The notes beneath the pieces were generated by a model, which saw only the letters and a program-made list of their open reading frames with translations, did no database searches and was not told the DNA's origin. Positions 33,961 through 46,100 of a stretch of DNA of 64,000 bases are shown here, piece by piece. The stretch is from Capitulum mitella. Lineage: Eukaryota > Arthropoda > Thecostraca > Pollicipedomorpha > Pollicipedidae. Position 1 is the stretch's first letter, and every line of letters starts with the position of its first letter. The position numbers and the translations under genes are program-made. Location: positions 3,225,001-3,289,000 of the forward strand of contig CP099843.1 of NCBI GenBank assembly GCA_030062745.1, given 5' to 3'.

Positions 33961-36407
33961 GTTTTGTAGGGAAAACGGTTGCTTTCGAGCACTTAAGCTG
34001 GCGTGTACTGACAGGTAGTCTAGAATACGTACCATATGAACGGGTCATTTCCGATATCGGGATGGGAAGGTAATCGGAGCAGGAGCACTTTGTTCATAAT
34101 TCTTCACAGTCGCGAGTCCAATAATGAAGCGCTAGACGAAAAGGAATGAGAAAAAGAACAGCCATTTTGCTTCTAAAGCAAACCAGACAGGGGTAAAATA
34201 GTGCACATTTTGTTCCTGTTGCATTGCTCTTCATTGGCTTGTCTTTCGAAAGCGTAAAAGTTCTATCTGCTTAAGTAGACGTTTATAATTTAATCGGAGC
34301 TAACGGAGCTTCTTATTTCTTCACAGGAAGGCACATCTTATCTTGTCTTCTCATCATCTCCACATCAAATAGCGAACACAGTTGGACCTGGTATATTTTT
34401 ACACGTGTTCACACAGACAACTGTAGCACAGTCCTCTTGGTCTATTGTCCTCCGAAAACGTAATTTAGATTCGGCCTCAGTAGAAGATAAGCGTAATTTT
34501 TCCCGTTTGACACAGCCATACTGTTCACACTTAGAAGGAGCTGGTGGAAATCACTGCATACGAAAGCAACTGATAATTACCCGGAACAACACATTCACCG
34601 AAAACAATTATTAATGTGGCTGGGCTTAATAACAAGGGCAGATGACCTTTTCATACTGATGACCGCATTTCCACTGTTAAACAATGTCCATACAGACTGG
34701 CAGTTAGTCTTCAGCATTCCCCTCAAAAACTTCTGACCTACAAAACGACTCCGTTCACCTTTTCTTACACAGTTATGACAACCTGACGACCTTTAATTGT
34801 TCTTGAGAGCTGTATCCACCGCGCAGGCTCGCATTTATCTGTTGTGTCATGCTGGGAGGTCATTATGGCCCATCGCTGGTAACGACAGTTACACATAAAA
34901 TGCGCAGTCATTTACCATGGTCATTTTTCTGCACTGTGGATTTTGAAATAGCGGTATATCGCGATGAATATTTGTAAAGAAAAGGCACGGTCCCACAAGA
35001 AAACAAAACAAACGAAAAACACCGAGAACAAAATCATGGGGTCTGAAACGGACTCCGAAAACGCGCCGCGAAAGAGGATTGCAGCAGACTTTTAGGGTAA
35101 CACGGCTGGGGGATTGATGGAGGCTGCCATCTAGCCCAATTTGCCATCTAGGGAAATTTGCCATGAACTCTACGTTAAATGAATAGCGTTTTGAAATGAC
35201 ATTTGGCTTCCTGGCCTAAAACGTCGGTCACTTCCAAAGCAACCGTTGAACAAAATGGAAATATAATTGCGAAGCGGACGAAATACCCCAAAGTGATGTC
35301 TTACATGAATCAAGAGCAGGTTATCAAATGCTTGGGAGGATGTGTCAATCTCCCTTTCAGCTGCGGTCGGAAACATGCTTTGGAATGTCTTCGATTCCAA
35401 CAGCCAATAACGGCACAACTCCTGGGCCAGCCCCTCTCCTCGGCATACGCTTCCAAGTTTACCAAATACTTTGTCAAGATTACCACTACACATGAGGTGA
35501 TTCAAGAACAGCTACTAATATTCTCGTACTATGTTGCAAAATGCGCTTCAGTCATACGTGCCAAGGAGAAACTGGACTTTTTACAAACAGGCCCAACATA
35601 TTCATTCTGCACGAGCGTATGCGAAAATGTGGCAGAGCCAAAGCTGCCGTAACGAATGCATCACGATGGTATTGCAACAAAACTCATGTATGGGACAATC
35701 TGGCCATTTTTATGCGGGTTGGATTTTCTTCTAAAACATTGTTCCATTTTTCTCTTCACCCGACCTTCAGAAGTAGCATCAGAATGTCTTTTTGAACTCA
35801 GTGTCGGACTAGTTTTGTGTCATAACGGCTCAAATGAAATAATGTCCCGGAGACCTGACATTCTTGTGCACAGCTAAAAGCATCGTCACAAATGCATAAC
35901 AGGGCAATGGACTGTTACGCCATAAATATCATTCAAACGTCAACAGCAGAATAAACACTCGGAAAGTGCAACATCACCGATACCCGCCACTATAGAACTT
36001 TACATGTGCCAGTTAACAAATTCAGACTATAAAATCAACACGTTTCGTTGGCACTTGCTATACCTTCGGACCGAGTCCGGGTCTGGCGGGCGCCGGGCCT
36101 GGCGAGTGGTCCTCGTCACGGACCATCGGCCAGCCTGCGCGCGGGCAAACAGTATCGACATCGCATCGGCCCCAGGCCCGACAAAACGGCCAGGTTCTAC
36201 ATCGGTTCTTCTAGTCCGGCCGACGGCGCCGGCGACGTCACTGGGCAGCCCCTCGCGTCCGCCCCGACGGCGGCCGCGGTCCGGGCCGACGCCGCCGCGG
36301 GGGGGGGGGCGGCAACGATGACCACAGCTACAGGCGAAGCCGGCTCGGTCCGGACGGCCGCCGGGGGCCAGCGAGGCCGGTGCGCGTGTCTAGCGGCGGG
36401 GGCGCCG

Positions 36408-37180
36408 TCAAAGCCAGCCCTGCGACATCTGGCGCGTAATCGGCTGAATGCCGAGCAGGTTCGGTAAGCGGCCGCCAGGCGGCATCATCAGTGGCTCCTG
36501 CGACGACGAGGGCGCCACGTTCGCGTCGGGCGACGCGGCGGCGGCGCCGGCGGCTAGCAGGCGCGGCGACGACGACGCCGACGCGCGCGACTCGATCGAC
36601 GTCTGGCGCGTCGAGTCGTCGGCGTGGTCGTCGATGAAGACGAGCGAGTGGCGCGAGGGGCTGGCGCCGCGCTCGTCGCCGCCGCTCGCGTTCAGGTCCA
36701 GCGTCAGAGAGGGGACTGGCCGGGGCTTCTGCACGTCGCGGCGGCGCAGGCTGCCGCCGCTCGCGTCGCTCTCGACGCTCGGCTGGCGGCGGCTGCCGCG
36801 CCGCTCGCCGCCCGAGCTGCAGCTTGAGTCCTCGCTCCGGCTGCGCGTCAGCAGCTTGGCGACGCGCGCGTTCTTGGCGGCCTCGACCAGGGTCCCCCAG
36901 CGCTTCTTGCTCATCTCACGCTTGGCCAATCGCTGTTCGGCGATGCGGGCAAACTTGGAGAGCCGGAAGGCGGGGGACTTGGCGCCGGCGTCCCGCGCTG
37001 CCTCCAGGGCCGAGCCCGACGGCAGCAGCGCGGGCGCCAGCGCCGCGGTCGAGGTCGCCGAGAGCGTGGACTCTCGCCGGCTGGCTGCCGCCGCGGCCGC
37101 GGACGGCGGGTGCATGGAGCCCAGGTTGAATCCCTTCATCAGACGCCGCTCCTTCAAACGGTTCTTTTTGCCGCCCGAAC
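36408..37180 (-). CDS. TRP channel last coding exon: basic/serine-rich tail ending GWL-stop
   Basis: Begins GSGGKKNRLKERRLMKGFNL after acceptor GCGCAG, with 257 codons to the TGA at 36408-36410. Contains an Ala/Ser-rich stretch, the conserved block KFARIAEQRLAKREMSKK, then AAKNARVAKLLTRSRSEDS, several Arg/Ser basophilic-kinase-like sites (RRGSRRQPS, RQTSIES) and the terminal MSQGWL. A C-terminal GWL is the motif by which fly TRP binds the PDZ scaffold INAD, so a PDZ interaction is likely. The exon is much more GC-rich than the surrounding introns. No clear polyadenylation signal was identified downstream. Confidence 0.94.
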
Positions 37181-40100
37181 CTGCGCGAATGAGGACGCGG
37201 CGGTGAGAGTGGGCACTGGAAGGCTGCGGATGGCATTTGGGCCCGAGAGTTTATGACGTGAGTGGTCCTAACTTGTCGAGGATTAAAAACGCCCGTAGCT
37301 ACGTAATCTTTAGATTCGCGACTTAGACTTGGACGGCGCATCAAATTTTAATGGTACAGAAATGGTGAATGTAAATCGAAATTGGCGAGTGTTGGGCGAA
37401 AGACAGAAAAAATGATAAGTCACAACAATGTGCTCTCCCCATCCCCAGGCAGTCCGTCGGTGTCCGATCAGAACTCTCAACAGAAAGGCCAAAGCAAGAG
37501 ATCAAGAACGCACTAAACGATTTCCCTTTACATCATATCTCAATGGCCTGTAATGTTCGATATCCCCGTTTGAAAGCGCAATGAAAGAGAAAACAACATT
37601 ACCTCATTTTTTTTTGGGGGGGGGTTGCCTAATTTATGCACTCGAGCTCGTTACTCTACATTCATCGCTTTCCGCTAACGGCACTAACCAGTTCCCGGGT
37701 TGGCAGAGGACGTGTTCATGCCCGAGTTGCGCAGGATCTCCACCAGCTCGCATCGGAACGCTGAGATGTCCTGCTTGATCTCGTTCACGTCGTCTTCCGT
37801 CACACCCTGGTTGTCCGCCTTCCGTTGCTCCCGCGTCACGTAGCGCCGCACCAGGTTCCGCATGATGGTCTGACGTCACACGACACGGGCGTCACGTCAC
37901 GCGGAGGGGAATTCGGGAGGCACGCGGCAATGCGACCTACCTTGTTTATCTCGCTATGTCACGTACAGCCAGGGTCGGATCCAACGCAGAAGTTTGTCAC
38001 CACCCTCCTGCATAAATCTAGCATTCCCCCGTCCCAAACCCTCCAAAAATCTGCAACTACTTTTCGGTTAGGAAGACATTAATGACATGTAAGGCATGGA
38101 ACTATCTTACAAAGGATTTTATGTCTCAGCAGATGTCGAAGAAGCTATTTAGCTCATCCGAGTGAACGCCTTTCAGGAACTATCACGAAGCAATAACCTC
38201 AGACAAAAAACAGAGGTCATCCGCTCTGCACCACGAGGCGGACGACGAGGCATTGCCCAAAACAAAACAAAGAGCGTTATTCCAGAAGGGCTAGACCGAT
38301 ATGGCGATGACCGGTTTTTCTAATTGGTTCTCGAGCCAACACGAGTCACACAAGACAAGAACCCAATTCGTCAGCCATTGGCTACGGTTTACGTACAACG
38401 TTCACCGCACGACAGTTCGTTAGGTTGTACGCGTACAACCAAAAGGGCGTTACAAAACGAAGGCAAACAAAAAAGGCTATTAAGCGTGAGAAATAGACAA
38501 ACACCAGGGAAACAACCCGCCGCGGAGAAACAACCAGAACCGCCGAGGAAAAACCAGAGACCTAGTCTTCAAAAATTAGGACTCTTTCCTTATCTAGCAG
38601 AACAATGTGAAATTAAGAAAACGTGATTTTTGTTCATTCCATGTTTATCTATCGGATAATGCAGGAAGGCAGAAATCAGCGCCCAAATACTGATACCAGT
38701 GGGAAACCAAATAAGCCAAACTTTGAGTGTTGTCCAAACAAAGAATGATGTTCCATGAACAGAGAGAAAGCTGGACTTTTCATTCAGCTAGCGGTTATTA
38801 GTAGCAGAGAAAAACAAAGTGGCCTTATCCTTTGTTCTGTAACCAGACAAGCGTCCCGTTTACTGACAGTACGCAAAGAAGCCCGAAGAGCGACATATAG
38901 CCGAATTCTGAAAGTGTAAGAGGCAAAGTAAAAACATACCATAGAAGTGGGAACAAATAAGCTGAAATAGAGATACAAAAAGCAAACAGCACTCTTCCTT
39001 ACCTCATCATCATGCTTTTGTCGCCAGGGACCAGTGAAAGAAATGGTCAACATCGAGTGAAGATTTATGTGTGAACCAGTCTACAAAAACAAGGGTAGCA
39101 GAAAATGCTTGCTAACTGCTAATACATTGCCAGTTCAGCACTTCCTAATACCATACAACACTCAGGCTTTGGTATTAAACGGGAAGGCAGCTGACTAAGA
39201 ACTGTGCTGGTGAACATATCATAAATGCTACTATAAAGACACAATTGCGCAAAACGTAGGTAGGATCGTTCACTACCATGAAACGTGGTACCGACAGTCC
39301 TTTGTCGTAAAGAGCTGGTAGAACACGTCATGCAAATGGACGATGCAGTTTGAACCCAATGTCTTTTCCCGAATTGATTCTAATGCAGTATGAATATGTC
39401 GCGTGCGTTGTTGTACCTTCCACGCAAACGTCACTATTAGATTCTTGGTTATTTACATTTTCGGAAGGCATACCAAAGTTCACATTCAAACCGAAGCTGG
39501 GAAAAGCTTCCAGCCGTCGAACTACACTAACGGCGCCGGAGGACAATTTATGTTATGATCTATGAAGTGATAAATTTTCCCAGTGTTTAGGAATTAACGT
39601 TGCTCGCTGAAAACGTACGAAATCTTGATCTATCATTGTCATGCCCTCGAAACACCATCCCAAGATCGAAGTGTATAAAGTCTGGGTCTAAGTGCTGTCG
39701 TGAGATACCAAGCTAACAGGCAAGCAGCGCCGTGTCAGTTACCATATGTGACTTAAACATCGCATGATCACAAACTCAAGGAGACATAGAATGGTCATGC
39801 CTTTCAAGATAGGCTCCCGGAAAGCCTTGGACACGTGCATGTGGGCATGCCGATAAGTCAGGGGCGAGACAGGAGCACAGACGCGCGCGGGGCGTGCGAC
39901 ACGCAGCGGAAGCGTGACGCGTGAGCGCAGCGTGAGAGCGGGGAGCGCGTGCGGTCATCCCGCAACCGATGTCAGCGTAGGAGCGAAGACACGCAACTGT
40001 CACTGCCGGCCGTTCGCTGAGCCAACAAGGCAGGAGGAGCTGTCACGATGTCCAGGACTATCAGAGGCCAGCAGCTGTTTCGTTATTGGAGACAGCAGCG

Positions 40101-43100
40101 TGGATATGATTTTCGGAGGCTTTTTGTACCGAACTTTCGGGTCGTGTATCGATACTAAAAGATAAACACTAAACAATGTAATGCAAAAGCCGCTTTTTTG
40201 GCAGCATCCCGAGCACAATCTGCCGTTATGATGTTTAACTGAACCTGTTCATGATGAGCATGATCTCGTGCAACCACGAAAATACAGAACATTAAATCGC
40301 TCCCTTTAAGCATATTAAAAAGGAGACTGAAATATGGCTCTGAAGACTTGTTCCGCATAACTGTGTGGCGTTCTAACTGCACTAGGAACTGCTGCTTCGT
40401 ACCAAACTCAGTTTATCTCATCACTGTACGTGCGCTACAGTATCACGCTTCGACCAAAGCTTGTGATGGGCGTCGGCACAAGATATAATCCAAACATACG
40501 TAAGGAGCAATGTTTGAAGGCTAATGCGAAGTGTGACGGAGATGCCTATACTTGTACAGTGCGCGTGCGTATTGAATATTCATGAGCCGGTGAAAGATGA
40601 AACTGCTGTTGACCTTAGCTAGCTCCAACTTCGTACAGTGCGTGTAAGATGGAACCGTCCACAGGCCGGCTACATGACCGCAGACTCACCTGATACCGGT
40701 GGTTCCTTTCACTCGCCTGGCGAACCTTCCGCTGCAACAGTGGCGCCGGAAATCATTACCGGCCGCCCAGAGGCAACCGGAAACGCCGACGGTCCGCGGA
40801 CTCTAAGGTCACCGGGATTAAACGGTCAGGCTATGCCGCTACCCAGAATCCCACAGGTTCTTTGGCATCGCACGTGGCAGGAGGGCGTGCGTGCCTTGAC
40901 TAAGGCAGACAGCTAACCTTATCATGGACGTTGGTGATGAGGGAATAATGCAATCGTAACATACGGCGCCAGAATCAAATTTGAAACGACAGCGCGAAGT
41001 ATTAACGTCGACGTCCGATTCGACTTCCGGGACCTGAAAAGCATTGACCTCGACTTAGTTAGCGGCCAATGAGCCTTCCCGGGAACTGAGGCGGCGTGAA
41101 ATTCAGCCCCTGGTCCGCGACCAGCCGCAGCCGAAGTGAAAGTAAATTAACGCCCGGCGCGACGGATAATTTAGATAGATACCGCACCAGAGATTAGATC
41201 GGCTGGTGACGCACGTCGCGCGCCGGGATCGTCTACCGCCGGGCTGCAGGACCGGCCGGCGGAACAGCCACTGCTAACCTCGCTCGATTGGCATCTGCTC
41301 TGGTCTGGAACCTATCCTCACCGCGTGCGGCCTCACGGGGACCAGGACGGTTCGTCTATATACGTCAGCCGTTCTCCTGAGTTTACCTCAACCGACGGCG
41401 CATCAGGCTGAAAAGATGTGTACTGCAACTCGCCGTTTCTGCAGCGAGAAATTTAAGATCCTTTTGCTCGTAATGAACATTACTTCCACCGCATCTTTCT
41501 ATCTCTCAGACGGTAGCTTTACCAAAGCGTATTTTGATCCATTTTCTGCAGACAGGTTGTGCAGAAACGCACATCACGCACGGTTGTACTTTTTCGGTGC
41601 GGTGATTTACGGAGTCGTTTTAGTAGTCTATGTAAACCGCAGCGCGTTTGAAACAGTATGAAGGGTTTTTTTTGTTGAAAATAGTCCATGTATTCGCGTG
41701 GTATCTTCTGGCGAGACCTCTCGCTGCAGGGATCTCATCCTAGGCAAGACACTACCGCACGATGCGCTTATGCGTGCTGCACGATGCACGAATGCGTGCA
41801 GAGCAACAAGCGGCCGAAAGAGCCACGATGCACGTCGCAAGAAGAGCTATGAGCTAATGAACTCCCTCTCCCTCCTCGAGGGGTGGTGCTCACCCCAAAG
41901 ACGCGCTCCTCCAGCATAGAATTCTGAGCAGGGACATCCACTGTGTCAGTCAGCGCGACCAATAAATACGGGAACGTGTGTTTAACATTCTCATGACCAT
42001 GTATTTTGCGCGAAATCTGTTGTTGCCGGGAAATATCATGATGTAGACAGCAAATTACTAGCATTGCCGCAGGCACCAGAAAGAGAGACAGCTGATGATA
42101 TTCGTATCCGCTTTCAGCTTTGCGCGTCCAATGGCCTACATTTTGACGTTTCCGGCCATCAAAACAAATGAAGTATCTCATTGCTCGTGGCAAGATCTCA
42201 CGCCGGTAGCAGCGGAAAGGCGAAACCTGGTACTGAATTTAAACAGGAGATCTTTTCGCACGCACACAAGCATGCCGGTCACTCGGCCACGTTACCTTGT
42301 TATTGCAGTTAAAACTGAAAAATTCAATACACACTCGGTGTCAGACTTTGTCCTTTTGCGCTTGGATTGCCGGGAGAAGGACACCAAGACAGTCTCCGAC
42401 TGTTTTGGTGTCGTAGAGGGTGCCCAGCAGCATAAAACAACATATTAAACTAATCAAATTTGCAAGTGGTCTTGGCAGTCCGTCGATGTGCAACAGTTTG
42501 TGAACCGGACAAACTGGGACAAAAACCTAACCGTTCGCTCAATAACGGGTTAATTAATGCATCCTAAAAGCATGTCACGACCTACTCCTAAAACGTCGTG
42601 CCTTTATACCAACAAACAATCTCTGCAAAAATAAACGGGCGTTTAAGTGCTCCCAGTCGTTCAATCCTTGAACAGCGCATAACTCTGAGCTTTGTGAAAC
42701 AGGCCCGAAGTTGGACTGAAAACCTGAAATGAAGATGACAACCAGCAAAGTACTCATGACTACAGATCTACTAATCCAAGGCTCTTCAACGGTCTCCCTG
42801 CACCACGATGCATGCCCCCTCCCCGCCCGACCCCCCAACAGGTCACCAACCGGTGAGGGGATGCCAACCCCAGAGACCGGCCGTTCTTACCCGTACAGTG
42901 CGCATTTGTTCCTTGCGGGCGGCATGCGAATGTCCGCACAGCCTCCGAATCAGCCAGCGGAACATGTAGTAGACGGATTTGGGGGTGATGATGATGTTGA
43001 AGGGCGGCGGCACGGTCCCGCCCTCCTCGAAGAAGCTCATCCACAGCTTGCTGCGGGCAAACTTCCACTCCGTGTCGGCGCGCTCCTGCAAGGTCGGTCG

Positions 43101-46100
43101 CCGGGTCAGCGGGGTCAGCGGGGTCGGCGGCAGGTCATCAGAGGGGCATTCGGAGGCCATCGGCAGGTCATTACAGGGGTGGCCTCCGGGCAGCGAGTCC
43201 ATGTGGCAAATGACCAGGCCTGGAATGGTTAGCCAGTGAGGCTTGAGACGACCGACGGAAGCCTGTTGACCGCGTAGCGAGAATATCGGGAGGGCCAATA
43301 TAATTGCCCTTCACCAATCAGGTAAGACCTTTTGGATGAGGTAATTTAGAGCGGATGTCGTCCGAAAGCTCCCGACGCCAAGTCCGGAGCCACGTAAACG
43401 GGCGTGAGACGTCGATTAACGCAGTCTGAGAAGCTGGTGGGTTGGTTATAGTCGCTCAAATTCATACGACATTGCTCAAAAAGGGTACGGTTTGATGAGC
43501 GCAAATCATAACAAGAACGATGCACATGTAGATCGTAATGTTCACCACGAACGTGTAGCAGCTATATGCATTCGGATACTTCCAGCTACTGGGAGTGCTG
43601 GCAACTAACTTTCGCACTCCACTGAGATGCAAGCATATTTAGATTCTCGAGCGTTATGTCACCAATATCATTTCAGTTGTCATGCTTATTTCGAAATAGC
43701 TGAGTTTATTGTCCCCGCCAATTAAAACAAAGCGATGTTGCATTTGCTTGCAGAAACAAACTGTTTCGAACGCACGATGAAGCATCCCTGCTTTATGTGC
43801 ACCATGTGAAATACAGTGTAAAGTTATAATTAGTTTTCATGCTTAGTACGCATATTTACTGGCCCTGAACCCTAAGGCACACTTTAAAACAAATGTGCGT
43901 TTCTGAATGCCTCCTGCAACTAAATTAATGTCGCAGCAATCACACATGATACCAGTTATTGTGAAGGATTTTATACACCAGCTGCTGTGATGTTAGCATG
44001 CTGTGTTGTTTATCCAGAACATGAAAGCCTAAAACACCGCGACATTGTACAGATCTTACACACGTCTCGGAAGCAGCAGTAACGTGGCCTGAAGTGAGTA
44101 GCGTGACCTGAACGTGACCTGACGCCCCGGTGTTGATAACCGAAATCGTTTGAGATGAGGACTAATTCTTCAGAACGGATCTAAGAGCTGACTCTTCTTT
44201 TTCTCCCTGCCATCGTTCAGATTTTCTTGCCACCTCTGACACGGTTAACTGAGCTGACAGTAAGCCACGTCGGAGAATCATTTTATCGTAAATGTGCATC
44301 CAAGAGCCAAAGGACTTAAGAAAATCACAGTTTAAGACCTTGGCCTATCAGAAGCCCCTAAGAATGACGTCACGAAAACAAAACTTGCATTTGTGAAGAG
44401 CTGGAGTTGCTTTAGTGTGTTCTGCTGATTTTCAAACTCCATTTTCACACTAAATACGGATCCGCCGCATTTGAACCATTTTGTGTTCTGCTGCTCCATA
44501 TGCTAAATGAACAACCATCGAAACGGGCTCAAGAGAATAGGAAACAATTCGACTACAACGACACATAAAGACATGGACAAATCATAAACAGCAGTCAGTG
44601 ATGAACTGTAGACGAACTTGAGCCTATAGCCGACTAGGGGAAACAAACGTGAGCCTTCCCTTTAAATTAGCTGGCTGCCGGAAGACATACAAGGAAAAGC
44701 ATCGCAGTTTCTGTCACGTCTTCCTAAAAAGCTTGCATGTATCCCAAACACCTCGTGCTTAGATGCCCAGCACGAACACCAAAAGAACAAGAGACCAACT
44801 GCAACAATGACACCACAGTCACAGCTAATTTCAAGACAAGTCCACGTCGAATGCCTCCTTCGCGCGTCATCCACATTCAGCCAGGCAGTGACGGCGGAAA
44901 CGAGTACTCCATCGACAAGCAGACGGCGCGAAGGCAGCGGATCCCAAGCCCTCCGCGCCACTCCCCGCCGCCGTCCCACGACTGCGCACACGGACACCGC
45001 TAAGCGAGGATGCAGAGTGCTCGCGGCGGCGGCGCAGGCGGCGACGGTCGGCGGCGGCGGAGCGCCGGCGGCGGCGCCCGGCCGGCCGCCGCCCGAGGCG
45101 GCGCAATCATATCACGTCGGCCCGGGCAGCGGCGGCGGGCCAGGCAATCAGCTAATCCGCAGAGGGGCCGCCGGCCGTACAGGGACGTCCGCCGCCGCCG
45201 CCGGCCGGCCGCACTCACCTGCGGCCGCCCCGCCGGCCGGGGTCGGGGCAGCCCGACGCGGGGCCCGACCGGGCCGGACGCCGCCAGAGGCCCGGCGACC
45301 GACCGCGCCGGAGGCTCTGGCTCCGCCCCTGCCCCGGCCCAGTGCAAATACATGCATATCTATGAGCGCCAGGCGCTGGTATTGGTCCGATACGCCTACC
45401 TCGATCCCACTATTTGAGCCTTTTGTCGCCCGTTGGCCAAGAGTGCTGGACGACACCTAAAAACGCAGACGTCAATTACAGGGAGGCAACGTGCCCGCTG
45501 CCGGCCGCCGCGGGCAGGCGGACGTGGGCGCTGTTCGGGGGGGTCTGCCCGGAGAAACAGCTCCATCACGAAGGGATACCAGTTTCTATGAAACATGACC
45601 ACAGCTTGTTACATCACGTAAAACAGCACCTCTCGCGTACAGTGATAGATGGAAACACGGTCCTCCGACCCAGGATGGTTATTTTGTATTTCGTTTATAA
45701 CTGCCACGGGAATATTTTTAAACATGCTTAAAAAAACATAACGTCGGTGAACCCGCGTTTCAGTTTGCTATTCCAGACATTCATCAGTAATTTAAACAGG
45801 CCGGTAAAATTCACGCCCTTCCATCGGTTAACGAGTAAACAGCAACCACCACGTAATATCGGTTGCTTAGCAGTTTTAGAGTTAACACCAGCGAATGTTT
45901 TACCGTATATTTCGGCACACAGTTGCAGTGTCTTCACTAGAATTCGACTGACGATGGATGGGATCACAAAAGGATACAAAACTGTCCTGCTTCTTCAAAA
46001 ATAGCTTAATCATGCTGATTCCAAATCAAATACCAACCGATAACCTGCTGAAGACTATACCAACGGAACGTCATTAATCAATATTCCATCACCATCTTAT

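Larger units (their letters stand above)
23851..36407. other. Noncoding interval between the channel gene's 3' end and the mid-intergenic islands
   Basis: No supportable exon. Contains GC islands near 25.1-25.4, 30.25-30.68 and 33.59-33.96 kb, minisatellites near 28.8 and 29.6-30.2 kb, a SINE (26.84 kb), a MITE (33.24 kb) and simple repeats. 30.7-33.2 kb and 34.0-36.0 kb show nothing recognisable. 36.06-36.40 kb is the GC-rich 3' flank of the channel gene. Confidence 0.55.

Noticed and set aside
33436..34035. Long open frames on both strands (up to 199 codons)
   Set aside because: They lie in a CpG island with a CGG tract, are open in several frames at once, give low-complexity Ala/Ser/Arg sequence and contain no domain.
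36448..37206. 252-codon plus-strand frame opposite the last channel exon
   Set aside because: Antisense shadow of a GC-rich coding exon; the minus frame has clear family motifs and phase-consistent splicing.
44807..45460. 217-codon plus-strand frame
   Set aside because: Passes through a GC island in a channel intron; low complexity, no motif.
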